Shown in pieces: positions 54,675 through 64,000 of a stretch of 64,000 bases of DNA (position 1 is its first letter; the number at the start of each line of letters is the position of its first letter). The notes beneath the pieces were generated by a model. The model had not been told where the DNA came from. It saw only the letters and a program-made list of their open reading frames with translations, and did not search any database. Location: positions 1,674,001 through 1,738,000 of the forward strand of contig JANFAH010000007.1 of NCBI GenBank assembly GCA_024663395.1. The letters run 5' to 3'. This DNA comes from Pisolithus tinctorius (lineage: Eukaryota > Basidiomycota > Agaricomycetes > Boletales > Pisolithaceae). The translations under genes were made by a program, and so were the position numbers.

Positions 54675-55490
54675 AAATGGTATTGTTAGAATCTACTCAA
54701 GCTAAGCAATCAGTTTCATACATTAGTGTAGCAGTTTAAGTGTTATGTAGAGCTGCATTTCATGTCTAAGTTCACTCTGTGCTACCATGTGATGCTGTGG
54801 CAGCTGTCACACTGTGGGAAAATCATTGTTTTGCTGATGTGGCCAGGATGCTTTGAGGTACGAAAGGGATTCAGATAGTGAAGAAAGGCTGCAGTGTGTA
54901 GCATCTGCAGCCTGGATGAATTGCAGAGAGAAAGGCACAAAAGTAATATCATACAGAGGAATCATGACAAAAAACAAAGCCAAATGTGTAAGGATGCGAG
55001 ATGAATGAGAAAAATGGCAGATGGGCCAGGTGATCAAAAATAACTTAGCTAGCGAGATGGACAAGAGACAGGTCAGGAGGGTAAGGAAAAGGTACCTATA
55101 TGAAAATGGCCCACCTAGTGAGATGACAGGAGCAGGTCAGGAGGGGCAAAGCAAACAAAGGCATAATATGTACCTGTAAGCCTCGCATCAGTCATATATT
55201 TACCATTCATGCACACACCATGCTGTCAACTACTTTTTGTCCTTAAGACGACTTTGCAGAAAAACAAAAAAGGAGGAAAAGACTAAACTCTCGGGAATTT
55301 CAGCAAGGATCTTCTATCTGCAAAAGCTTGTATGTCGTTGATGACGTGGGACATCATAAAGCTCAGGCTGCCAGAGACAAACCTGCTTTGCATTTGGGAT
55401 ATTCCACAAAGGAGATTCAAGCAAAGAATCAAGAAACTACCTGCTACAGCAGTGGGGTGGGACACTCCAATACTTTGGAAATAGGCATCT
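54675..55490. other. Old repeat DNA up to host boundary, no gene supported
   Basis: Short minus-strand frames (54807-55064, 55283-55465) lack recognisable motifs. CpG rises near 55550. Two copies of a CACCTAGTGAGATG-type string near 55050 and 55120 suggest local duplication. The sequence near 55450-55530 seems to cut the next gene. Confidence 0.35.
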
Positions 55491-55501
55491 TCTGAATATA
55501 C

Positions 55502-56008
55502 TCAGAAAACATAGCAAAAGGTGGTATTTTGCTTACCTGTGTTGACAAAAACACAGGACTCCTTGTTGGGCGAACCGTACGAACTCTTCTCAACTTCCTC
55601 GCTCTGTTCATCACCATCACTCTGTATGGCCCCCTCACACTGCCCCACACCTTGGATCTGTCCCGAGTTCACAATAAGGTCCCTCCTCGGAAAACCATTC
55701 CAAGCAGCCTGCTGTATGGCATCGACCCTGTGCAACTCATCCTCTACCATAACCAAAACCTGCAAGCAAGCAGCCTCCAGATAGGGGAATTGCTCAAGAC
55801 GTCGTAGACTGAACTGGTCAAGCTTCAAGGTCAGTATCTTGCTCATGTGCAGAAAATCCATGCCAAGGTAAACGTCGCCTACGGTAGTATTGGAAGACAC
55901 ACTTTCCATTTTCGTGACGGTGTGGATATGCCTTTGTCGTAGATTATCGGGCCTAACCGCACTCGTCAACGGCACGTTTTCGATCGACGATGGCGTTTTC
56001 GCTTTCAT
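55502..56008 (-). CDS. Hypothetical protein, 5' part of a truncated gene
   Basis: A 168-codon frame starts at ATG 56008, in CpG-normal DNA. Segments include TVGDVYLGMDFLHMSKILTL, LRRLEQFPYLEAACLQVLVM and HRVDAIQQAAWNGFPRRDLI, then a Gln/Glu/Ser-rich tract. A possible donor, ACACAG|GTAAGC, lies near 55535, after which codons no longer look native (CpG-free sequence), so the 3' exons may have been displaced by repeats. No family recognised. Confidence 0.45.
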   Translation of the reverse strand: MKAKTPSSIENVPLTSAVRPDNLRQRHIHTVTKMESVSSNTTVGDVYLGMDFLHMSKILTLKLDQFSLRRLEQFPYLEAACLQVLVMVEDELHRVDAIQQAAWNGFPRRDLIVNSGQIQGVGQCEGAIQSDGDEQSEEVEKSSYGSPNKESCVFVNTGKQNTTFCYVF

Positions 56009-56570
56009 TGTCTGGTATTAGGTAAGTCCTGGCCGATTGAAACCGATGCAGGGGAAATCCGAGTGAAAACCTGTGAAAACCTCAAGGAGATATGTATGTA
56101 GTTTTACGTGCGGCACGACGAATGCACGAGACACGGTTCGAGTACATGGACTCGTGAATGGAAGCAGCGCGAGATTGGGTATGGGTAATGCCAGAAACAC
56201 CAAACTCAGTACGTACCGCTTATTTTTCCCCTTCACAGAAATCAATCAGTGCTCCCCACCCTGTTCTGGCATGTTGGGAAATGATGTCTGACAGGCTGAG
56301 TCAGCACTGGCGCCCGTGAAAATGTCCAAGCCATTTATCACATCGTTTTCAAGTCACTCAGTGGGCCTGTCCAAAATGACTCGGGAAATGCCGCCTGCCG
56401 GTGGCCTAAACCTTGCTTGCGAATTGTCGGAGCTGTTTGCATTCTCTCACTCAGACGAGCGCACACATTAATCATCTTCTATTTTGTGAATTATACAGAA
56501 GCTGCCTATGCTATTAGGTCGACTGGATTTAGCGGTGGCGGACGGCAACAACATGACCTTGACTTTAGAC

Positions 56571-57830
56571 CTACAATAGAATAGGGGTTGAGCGAGTGAG
56601 CAGGGCAACCAGCATGACCTCTGACGTAGTGGATGCAACCGCTTGCGCTGGCGGTGGGTGGACCGAAAGGTCGGCGACCCCAGCCTGGGTGACCGGAGAA
56701 GTCGCATTCCAGGAGTTCTGGTACGTGCTAGCACCTCCCATCTGTGCGACGGACGTCGTCTTCCACCCGTTGCTGACTACCAGATCCCAAGCATCTATGA
56801 AGGCCTGCACTGATTGGTTAGAGATCTCGTGCTCGAGGATGATGAGACCGGGTTTCTTGGGACCTGGGACGATGCTGTTGTCTGAGCTTTATGGAATGAT
56901 TGATGGCGGTGGGAAATTTACCGGTCAACCACGTATGCATTTGGGTAGCGATATTGTCCATACTTGTGATAGGAACTGGATCCGAGAGACTCCAATCATT
57001 GGTAATAAGGGATGGAGAGATACGCAGTAAGGTAGGTCAAAAAGGAGTACGACGGCTTACTCCTTGTTCCAAATCACGGCAGTGAGACCCAATACTTCGT
57101 TGGCGATCGCACGGACATGCATATCGGAATCGCCGTAGGGCGGCCTCCAGTGTTTAGGCACTCATGCCGCCGTCGAGGTATGGATGAGCTGCATCGTCCA
57201 TCCAAGTTCCACGAGGACCTCTTCATTCGTCTTCGTGGTCATGTAAGGATGAGTCCACGTATGAACGGCAATATCGTCCTCGTTGTCCCACGCCATCTCG
57301 AAGCAGTCGGGATACTGAAGAATGTTGATGCCGATGTAGAAGTGTGTTGCGTGTTGATCTTTCTCCTTGAGGAATTTGTACAGCGTGGGGGATGGCTGTA
57401 GAGTTATGAATAAAAGGCGAAAGAAGAAGTCACAGTCCGCGATGACCACTCCCCGGCAGCGGACCATCATCAAAGTTGAGGCTAAGGTAACTATCGGGAC
57501 CATCCCATATATCTCCCGGAATCCTGCACCGGTAGGTGGCAGAGCATACGTCAGGACTCAGTGGATCATAGCCGTCAGGGTATTTCGGATTGGAACCAGG
57601 GGGGGCGGTGGTGACGGGAACATCGGGAATCTTGCCAGCCGCGATGGCTTTATTGAGGGCGTCAAGTCAAGCCTGGGGCATGTTTTGCATGGATTCAGGA
57701 TCGGAGAACCCTTTGGACCATTCTGGTGGTGGGCGTGTTAGTGGAACGTGGGCGTGAGCAAGGCCACTTACTGGGAGACCCTACCGAAGCGTAGGTGACG
57801 CCGTCGTCCCCACCTGCCCTCCGGAAGAGG
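56571..57830 (-). pseudogene. Chitin deacetylase-like polysaccharide deacetylase relic
   Basis: Minus-strand exons encode a NodB-fold enzyme that would remove acetyl groups from cell-wall chitin. Motif 1 is NFDDGP (57463-57480). Motif 2 is HTWTHPYM (about 57250-57270), preceded by ATHFYIGINILQYP. Motif 3 is RPPYGD (about 57130-57147), and the later VIWNK follows. The C-terminal part has GLIILEHEISNQSVQAFIDA and a Ser/Thr/Ala-rich hydrophobic tail, possibly for a GPI anchor. One intron is clear (57723-57771, GTAAGT to CAG). TGA codons at 57667 (QA-x-LDAL) and 57162 (TAA-x-VPKHWRPPYG) interrupt the frame where Arg CGA fits. The junction after DDGPLPG lacks a good donor. The N-terminal signal exon was not resolved. 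Confidence 0.8.
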
Positions 57831-58430
57831 GCACGGACTGGGTGATTGTCAGGCTGCTACCAAGTGTTGGGCGGAAACTGAGAGTTAACAGAGTGGTGAT
57901 ATTGACCCGCGATATCGAACACTTGGACCGCCGGGGCTGCGAGGGCACAGCAAATACCGGTATACCACGGGTGTTACCGGTAATATCCAGAAACCTTGCT
58001 TCGCAGGAAGGTGAATTTAAAATCGCACGAAAACGGCATGCGTACGCGAAATGATGGGATTTGGGTCAGAAGCAACGAATGCGGGCGAGGCGACATTACG
58101 GGATTGTGTGGGTGTTGGAGAAGGAAGGGTATGGCTTGAAGACAAAGGCGAACCAACATCATAACCGGATAGACTTGAAGGCGAATGATACTCCACCGAA
58201 ATAGCGGGGCTGGTCACCTGGCGTCCGCCTTCCGGTAAGGTTCCTCGATGAATAGGGACTCGGAGACGTGTACGAAGGGGGAGAAGTGGGCCGAGGCGTG
58301 CTATGGGATGCGTCGGAGCCACGTCTGAGTTAGTCTCCCATAGGCAGACCAAAGACTCAATGGTAGACAATCGTTCCCTACGTCTGAGTGGAACTGAGGT
58401 AGATGATGTTGAAGAGAGTTGAGGCACGTG
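57831..58430. other. Gene-poor interval between two relics
   Basis: It contains the unresolved N-terminus of the deacetylase (alanine-rich codons near 57930, minus strand) and Ser/Pro-rich minus-strand codons (58017-58430) with no recognised motif. A dyad around TACCGG occurs near 57955-57985. Confidence 0.35.
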
Positions 58431-58900
58431 CCTGTTCTCGAGGGAAAGGCTGGACAGCTTTGTCGATGTGTTGGTGACCGGACTCGGAATTGCGGCGACG
58501 CGCTGCGAAGTTTTGTATATATCCAACGACCGTAGTTTAGCGGTTGCAAGTTTGATAAGAGGCCACTCTAGCGTAACGGATGTCTGCGTGACATTGCGAA
58601 CCTAGGCAATAAATAATACGGTGAGGTAGGTCAATTGAAGGGCATGGAGAGGAAACGGTATATGTTTAGTATAGTTTACCTCGAGGTGGGGAGGCTCTGG
58701 CGAGACACATCCGAATGTCTCCAAAATGACGTGTTGTAGTTGCCAAAAATGTTGATCGCGTTTGCGTTCTTTGGAGATGTTCTGGTGTACGGCGATGTTG
58801 ACGATGGTCCCGGTGGTCGTTCCTGGGGGTAGCAGAACAGATGGAAACTCAATTAGATGAGCCCGTCCGCCTATAAATATCTGTAATAGAGCAAATCTGA
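58431..58900 (-). pseudogene. Chs5-like protein fragment (chitin synthase export)
   Basis: Two minus-strand exons match the N-terminal and FN3 region of Chs5, the exomer scaffold that helps carry chitin synthase to the cell surface. Exon a (about 58680-58880) has AHLIEFPSVLLPPGTTTGTIV, NIAVHQN and FWQLQHVILETFG. A good intron (58602-58679, GTAAAC to CCTAG) leads to VRNVTQTSVTLEWPL, LATAKLRSLDIYKTSQRVAA and NTSTKLSSLSLEN. Homology stops there, within the FN3 domain; the BRCT domain and Lys-rich tail are absent. The upstream VGKLDA start is also missing. It is a fragment, not a working gene. Confidence 0.75.
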
Positions 58901-59290
58901 TATGAGCATTCCCGAAGGAAATGAAACTTGTTTTGTACCGCGAGTTGACGATCTCAGGCTCCAGAGTACACGCCGCATAGGGTGTTCGATTTCCTCGACC
59001 TCTGAATTCTACACGAGACGGATCCGTGTCGAACCTGCGTCGGACCACGGAAGAATCTGGTAAGTTTGAGACCATCCAAATCAAATCCGAGGCGGACACG
59101 AACCTCAGCAGGATCTCCCTCGAATCCACTTAAAATCTGAGCGTTCTTGCCACATCTGTCACAAACGTTTTTTTTTGCAGCGCAACAAGAAAATATTGAT
59201 ATCGATGTTGATGAGAAAATAAGTCCATACAAGCTAACCGACCACAGTACGTCATGCGTGTTCAAATCTCGGCAGCTTCTAATACTAACT
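58901..59290 (-). other. Unassigned open codons upstream of Chs5 fragment
   Basis: Minus-strand frames contain CDRCGKNAQILSGFEGDPAE and VRRRFDTDPSRVEFRGRGNR. They do not match the expected Chs5 N-terminus. They could be an exon of another broken gene. No function assigned. Confidence 0.3.
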
Positions 59291-59300
59291 CTGCAGGATC

Positions 59301-59824
59301 GTTGAAACCGCTGGCCGACATCTGTCGCCCATTTCACTGAGCCTTACTTGTGATACCGTTGGCCGACATCTGTCGCCCATTTCACTGAGCCTTACTTGTG
59401 ATACCGTTGGCCGACATCTGTCGCCCATATCACGGAGTAAGTGTTCACGATTTCTCAGCTCGTTGAAACAGTTGGCCAACATCTGTTGCGCGTTTCTGTG
59501 AGCTGGTGCTTATGCACCCAAACCTCCTCGACCTGCTCGTGAAACTGTTGGCTGACATCTGTCACCCATATCATGTAGTAGCTTTTCGTGGGTTTCTTTA
59601 CTTGTTGAAACAATTGGCCAACGTCTGTTGCCATGTTTCACTGAGCAGGTACTCACCCACCCCGACCTGCTCGCCCTGCTCATGAGACCGTTTGGCAGAC
59701 ATCTGTCGCCCGTATCATGTAGTAGGTCTTCGTGGTTTCACTGCTTGTTGAAACAGTTGACCAGCGGCTGTTGTCCGTTTCACCCTACTCATTGAAACCA
59801 TTGGCTCACATCGCTCTCGTCCGT
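59301..59824. repeat. Tandem array of hairpin units (minisatellite)
   Basis: Eight units plus a partial ninth start at about 59301, 59350, 59398, 59462, 59538, 59603, 59680, 59747 and 59791. Each carries a core like TTGGCCGACATCTGTCGCC inside an outer dyad such as GAAAC/GTTTC or GTGATA/TATCAC. The first three repeat every 49-51 bp. Later units alternate between two spacer types and form a higher-order repeat of 141-144 bp (59462, 59603, 59747). Arm changes are largely compensatory between units. No coding function is apparent. Confidence 0.85.
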
Positions 59825-60780
59825 GTCCTCCTCGGCCTCGTCCTCCCACTCCCACTCACATTCTTACTCCCAGGCCCGACCATCTCGTCCATCACCGCAC
59901 TCACAGGGCTCGACAATCCCACACGCCTCCTCAACTTCCAACCCACAATCACAATCACACAAACAATCCCATGCCCATTCTCAACCCCACCCTCATCCTA
60001 CCGATAACCGCATCTCCAGCGATGACTCAGATCTTGCAACCATGCTTGAAGGCATCTCTCTCGGCGCTGCTCCTGCCAAAAATGGCGGTCCCTCGATCCC
60101 AGTACATCCACCGATACCACTGACGCATCGAGCACCATCGCCAACGGCAGCGAAGTAGCGGGTGCACCCCCGAAAAACGATCCCGTGCAGCCTCTCTGTT
60201 CAGCGCGCGTCTCAACGCGTCAACCGATAACATCTCCCTCTCATCCACCATGCCCTTCAGCTTATCTATGACATTCTGACTCCTCGCCCCCTAATGTGCT
60301 ACGTCCAGGTGCCAACAACTACGACCAAGAAGCCTATATCCAGGACCAGGTCTCGAACCCAGCGTTCAACGGTATCCGGTCCAGCTCGTACAGCTCTCAT
60401 CCAGGGTCGACGCCACAACTCGGTCCCTTGGCACGTATACCCTCTCCCGATCCAGAGCAGATAGACGGACTACATCGACACCATTCGCACTCATCGACAT
60501 CGCAGCACGGCGGTGGCAATAGCGGGATTGCTGCTGCTGGAGGTAACTCGTCCTCACCAGTTGTTCTTTCTAGTTCCAGTAACGACTCGTCTTTGCGAAC
60601 AACTTGTCAGTGTACGATACTTTCTCTTCGGCAGTCTATGATCGACGAAGTGAACCTGCGACGTGGAGTCATCTCACTCCGACACTGGCGCAGAGGATCA
60701 AGGACGAGTTGAATTCGTATAAGATGGAGATTATCCGTCCTGACATCTGCAGCTATACAGGGCGCCCTCAAACGCGCAAG
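59825..60780 (+). pseudogene. Ser/His-rich hypothetical protein, frame-broken
   Basis: Plus-strand frames at 59823-60158, 60296-60600 and 60604-60735 appear to be pieces of one protein. The start is MSSSASSSHSHSHSYSQ, followed by DSDLATMLEGISLGAAPAKN. Later pieces have YDQEAYIQDQVSNPAFNGIR, a Ser/His-rich tract and SAVYDRRSEPATWSHLTPTL then AQRIKDELNSYKME, which looks like a conserved C-terminal segment. Similarity ends shortly after. At least two frame changes are needed and no clear introns explain them. I cannot name the family. Confidence 0.4.
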
Positions 60781-61378
60781 AATGAGATGTCTGGCCAGGG
60801 AAGGGTACGTGCCAACACATTTCCTGTTTGAAGTATTTCTTACTGAAACGTTGCTCTTCCAACACTCGTGCTTGGTATCGGTTTTAAAGTATGTCGTATT
60901 CCACTGCTGTATGATAATACACCATTCTTTGTGATATGATATTCCACCACTGCACGATAATCCTCCGTTTCTTCTGGCATTGCTTGACTCACCCTGCATG
61001 CAAATTTCGTTCCCTTGCCGTTTGAGCCACCAAACCCAGTCTCCCCGTTCCCATGACCTCGCTTCAGAGGATCCACTGGGGCCACTGCTGGCTCTCGCAG
61101 GATAATCATCTCGCGGACTACGGCCATAAAAATGGATTTCTTGTCCCCACCCGAGTATTCTAGCGAGAGTAGGCGGCATGGCAGACTCCGTGGAATTCTC
61201 TGTGGCATCGTCAATGACAGAAGTGAAAAGAGCCTCCTACCTAGTGCCAGCTTCGACTAGCGATACATGAGGAGCGTGAATTCCCTTCTCATGAAAGTGG
61301 TTTGAAATGGGGGCTCCCACTCTTCACATTTCACATCTTCACATCCAGCATTCGGCCATGTGACCACAGACCCGATTT
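60781..61378. other. No supported gene
   Basis: Two overlapping minus-strand frames (60607-61179, 60840-61214) are long by chance in this CpG-normal DNA and have no motif. A tandem string TCACATTTCACATCTTCACATCC lies near 61324. Nothing else is supported. Confidence 0.35.
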
Positions 61379-61841
61379 GTGTCATGTCGCCAACACGTTT
61401 ACATGCTCCGATTCAGTGCTGATATGATCACGTCTTCGCTCGAACACAAAGGCGTTGGTTTCGGAATCGCGATCGTTCATCTGTGCAAAATCGCAAATCG
61501 TTTTCAAGATAATGATCAACTACGGTTCAAGTACATCCTCTTTCGTATCGCTGCAGCAACCCCGCTGACCATGGCTTTCATACTCGAGCAAGGCTCTGAT
61601 GTCGTGCATCATTGTTGTTCTCTTCTTCCAGGTTCGTCTGCCCTGCGCGCTTTAGAGATTAGGCTTACATAATAGCATTTCCCTAGTCGATGACGATTAC
61701 TGTCGATTGGTGAAATTTAGTCCTTCTCCTGTACCACTCCAAACTCAGAGGTGCTCCTAAGTTTCGTATTCCAGGACGCGTAAGCAAGTCCTGGTCTGTG
61801 AGAACCTTTGCAATGCTCTCCCATTCCGGACCGGCGGTTCT
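61379..61841 (+). other. Possible degraded 5' part of MFS gene
   Basis: A 97-codon frame (61379-61672) has no recognised motif, but lies just upstream of and on the same strand as MFS-like codons. It may be decayed N-terminal sequence or unrelated. Confidence 0.25.
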
Positions 61842-62790
61842 GTGGATGTCCGGACGGAATGTTTGGCAGTAGGTTCCCGCGAACCCGTGGGAGCTGCATT
61901 TTATTCTCGTTTTGGCTTCCACGGACTGTTCATTTTTGGATCAATATGTGTGGCATTGGATTTCCTTGCCCGTCTTCTCGTGATCGAAAGGCATGAAGCT
62001 ATCGCATGGGGCGTCGACCCATGGGTTGCGTATCACCCACCAACTGGGTCGGCGTCGGCGGCCTGTTTGGTAACAGACATACAACGTCCACTGACTTCCA
62101 TTCCATCAGACTTTGTCCTGATGGTGACGACAGCGATATCTGACCAAACAAATGTTTTGGAACTTGGACTCATCATCATCATGCCTGAATCTCACGTTGT
62201 CAGTCGTTGGCTGGGATGCTACAAGATTCCGAAGCTGCCCTTGTGCGGAAACTTCTCTGCTTTCTGTTATTACCGATTTGTTGCGATCGCCTCATGTTCT
62301 CACTGCCCTGTTCATGCCATCGGTTTTTGGGTAAATACCACCTACACTTCCCAGTTTTATGACTCATCTTCTCAGCGGTGTTGTGAATAGCATGGAAGAG
62401 CCTACCTTGCCATTACCTCGCTGCTTTCATACCAGCTCTGATCTGTCAGTTAAATCTCATCTGGCTACACACCTTCTGACTTCTTGCAGCGTCGCCCATC
62501 GCTGGTTGGCTAGTTGACCGAGTAGGAACGGACTACATTACTGTACTCTATTTAGCCTGTACAGCGCCATGGTGGCCAGTGCTGGTACTGCGAAAATCCT
62601 TGGTTTTATTTATCATGTCTTTGGCTATACAAAGTAAGTAGTTTCTCTGCCATTTCTGTGTCCGTGCCCTTTGCGAACCAATTGTCAGGTTTCTTTGTCG
62701 GTAGGGTTTGTCCCACCAGTCACTTCCGAGCTGGCTGCCGTGTCACGGAACATGTAGGGCGTAAAATGTACGCAGCTTCTTATTCTCTCT
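61842..62790 (+). pseudogene. MFS transporter relic
   Basis: Plus-strand codons match fungal major facilitator drug/amine-type transporters. The segment AFYSRFGFHGLFIFGSICVA, LDFLARLLVIERHEAIAWGV fits the end of the first six-helix half. After degraded sequence, SPIAGWLVDRVGTDYITVLY (about 62491-62550) is the motif between helices 8 and 9, followed by APWWPVLVLRKSLVLFIMSL. A GTAAGT donor near 62633 and TTGTCAG acceptor near 62688 bound an intron. The last piece VPPVTSELAAVSRNM is in a shifted frame and meets a TAG. Several connecting parts are missing or out of frame, so it is not functional. Confidence 0.65.
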
Positions 62791-63126
62791 CAGCGGGTCC
62801 AGACTACTCTCACAATTCAGTTTTCCCAAGCTCTTAAACTTTCAACGCTAGAGGCTTTGGTTAAATACGACGATCGAGGGACTCAATACACTACATGCAA
62901 TGAAATCCACGAAAATCGTGGCTGTCAGAGAACAAATATTATTTACTTTTTTCTTCTTCTTCATGCTTACTTCGTCAACGTATTATGGGTCAAACACTAC
63001 AAGAGGCGCCTCGCTTCGCTCCGGCGGTGGAGTTTGAAATGTAGTAGTACTCAGTGTTCAATCGCAAATAAACGACGCTGAACGCTAAGGATACACGACC
63101 GCCTGCGACTTTAGTATGCTACCTAG
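62791..63126. other. No gene; GC-rich dyads
   Basis: Downstream (in minus sense) of the helicase end, where a Helitron 3' hairpin would be expected. A GC-rich dyad (GAGGCGCCTC near 63003-63012, minus reading) is present, but no following CTRR end was convincing. Confidence 0.35.
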
Positions 63127-63261
63127 TTAAAGTAGGATTTCTGGGAAGGTGACATTGTAGGTTACGTTGGCTCCAGGGGGAAGAAGCACTCGAGCATGTT
63201 CGCGATGGCGGATACGTGACAGTGCAGTGTACAACTGCCCATGAGAGAAAAGCTTATGATC
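63127..63261 (-). pseudogene. Helitron helicase C-terminal end
   Basis: The minus strand reads LFSHGQLYTALSRIRHREHA, RVLLPPGANVTYNVTFPEIL and stops at TAA (63127-63129). The GQLYTALSR block is the last conserved motif of Pif1-family helicases in Helitrons. Codons upstream of DHKLFSH belong to a different, shifted frame with unrelated sequence, so only the C-terminus survives. Confidence 0.75.
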
Positions 63262-63685
63262 CCAAGACCGAAGACAAATGCGCATGGACAATCAGGAAGT
63301 GCCACTTTGGGATGTATGTTCTCGCCACCACGAAGGTGACAGTATCGTCGACGTGGACTGTATCATTGAATGGACTGTACACCCGAAGCTGCGCAGGAAA
63401 GATCGCGCCGGATGTACATTGCACCATAGTGTCGTACAAACAATGGTATGTCTTCGACGTCGCCCCAGGTCTTGATGACTGCACTTGCTGGCCGCCAGAT
63501 AATGCAAAGAAGCCGAACACAGTTGTTGTAGACATCGCTGCCAGCGTCACAGAGCTCTCCCCTGTCGTTTTAAGTGAGTGAGACATCCACCCCAACCCCA
63601 AACGCAAGATGCCGTCGCCACCAAACGTCGAATGACATCCACCAGAATCCAGAATAACTACTGACCAATAATCCCCAAACCCCAT
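63254..63685 (-). CDS. Hypothetical protein next to helicase end
   Basis: A 143-codon minus-strand frame from ATG 63685. Segments are STTTVFGFFALSGGQQVQSS, YHCLYDTMVQCTSGAIFPAQ and LRVYSPFNDTVHVDDTVTFV. The beta-rich look and TVHVDDTVTFVVART block suggest a folded domain, but I do not recognise it. It runs into the helicase fragment with an 8-bp overlap, in another frame, and may have been captured into or inserted in the Helitron. The first 50 codons may be non-native. Confidence 0.4.
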   Translation of the reverse strand: MGFGDYWSVVILDSGGCHSTFGGDGILRLGLGWMSHSLKTTGESSVTLAAMSTTTVFGFFALSGGQQVQSSRPGATSKTYHCLYDTMVQCTSGAIFPAQLRVYSPFNDTVHVDDTVTFVVARTYIPKWHFLIVHAHLSSVLGS

Positions 63686-64000
63686 AGCCTCTCTCGACCT
63701 CGCACGCTGATCGTGTTTCGGCGGCGTTCACTTGCTCTCCCTGAAGGCCCCCAACGCCAACACCCCTTACACCGATCGATGGGGGCTGCAGATTGATAAC
63801 ATCTTGGCAACACAGCTAGTGACGTCTTACCCCCTCGTCGACCCCTGTTCATGTCAGAAGCAATATAAGGCCTCAGCGTCTGTGCCAAGATCCCCCAATC
63901 CACGCAGTAGACACAAACAGTGTTCAACAACGTGACCCAACAAGCACGAGAAAAAATCACCGTGTCCTGGACTGCCCGGAGGGTGGGTGTATTATCAATC
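63686..64000. other. Window end, no supported gene
   Basis: CpG-normal sequence with overlapping short frames on both strands. None has a motif. It may hold upstream parts of the neighbouring minus-strand frame. Confidence 0.35.

Noticed and set aside
59301..59824. CRISPR array
   Set aside because: Units are degenerate, spacers are themselves repeated, and the DNA is clearly eukaryotic.
60607..61214. Overlapping minus-strand frames of 190 and 124 codons
   Set aside because: No motif, no homology recognised, no intron or start context; expected length by chance in CpG-normal DNA.
62990..63020. Helitron 3' terminus
   Set aside because: A GC-rich dyad is present, but no CTRR end or A/T target could be placed with confidence.

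Overview
The window is fungal nuclear DNA, most likely from an agaricomycete (mushroom-forming basidiomycete). The evidence is dense Ty3/gypsy LTR retrotransposons, short GT-AG introns, Helitron-type Pif1 helicase remnants, and decayed relics of a chitin deacetylase, a Chs5-type chitin-export protein and an MFS transporter. I see no rRNA, tRNA or CRISPR.

Layout. 1-911 is CpG-poor and gene-free. 912-6801 is a nearly intact minus-strand chromovirus (called Gypsy-A here) with 99%-identical 414-bp LTRs, a GAAAG target duplication, a -1 slippery heptamer at gag/pol and a Tf1-like self-priming signature. 7816-18300 holds decayed LTRs and a plus-strand element D1, cut by three LTR-type insertions. 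19286-20864 is a foldback element flanked by TA. 21385-24060 has a plus-strand accessory gene beside a minus-strand integrase relic. 23929-31892 is element E (integrase, chromodomain and an extra sense gene before a 132-bp LTR), broken by two solo LTRs. 31935-34790 holds D3 and an unknown ORF. 34791-39034 is the 3' end of element C (1.84-kb LTR, antisense Cys-rich gene, integrase). 39045-46665 is element D2 (gag, pol, antisense Cys-rich gene, PPT, LTR). 46660-51713 holds a truncated LTR and a Gag-like frame ending in internal repeats. 51714-55500 is old repeat DNA. 55500-64000 is CpG-normal DNA with broken host genes, a hairpin minisatellite and another Helitron relic.

Three themes stand out. 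First, elements C and D2 both carry, between the end of pol and the 3' LTR, an oppositely oriented gene with a C-x2-C-x6-C-xn-C-x2-C-x4-5-C cluster (Zn2Cys6-like) and a coiled-coil-like tail; this is my main candidate for an undescribed system. Second, decay is dominated by CpG to TpG/CpA change: old copies are almost CpG-free, young insertions are CpG-rich, and many in-frame stops are TGA where an arginine CGA is the likely ancestor, even in the chitin deacetylase relic. Third, two tandem arrays (49944-51670 and 59301-59824) contain hairpins whose arms change together.

Family letters A-G are local labels. Boundaries, identities and intron calls were made by eye.
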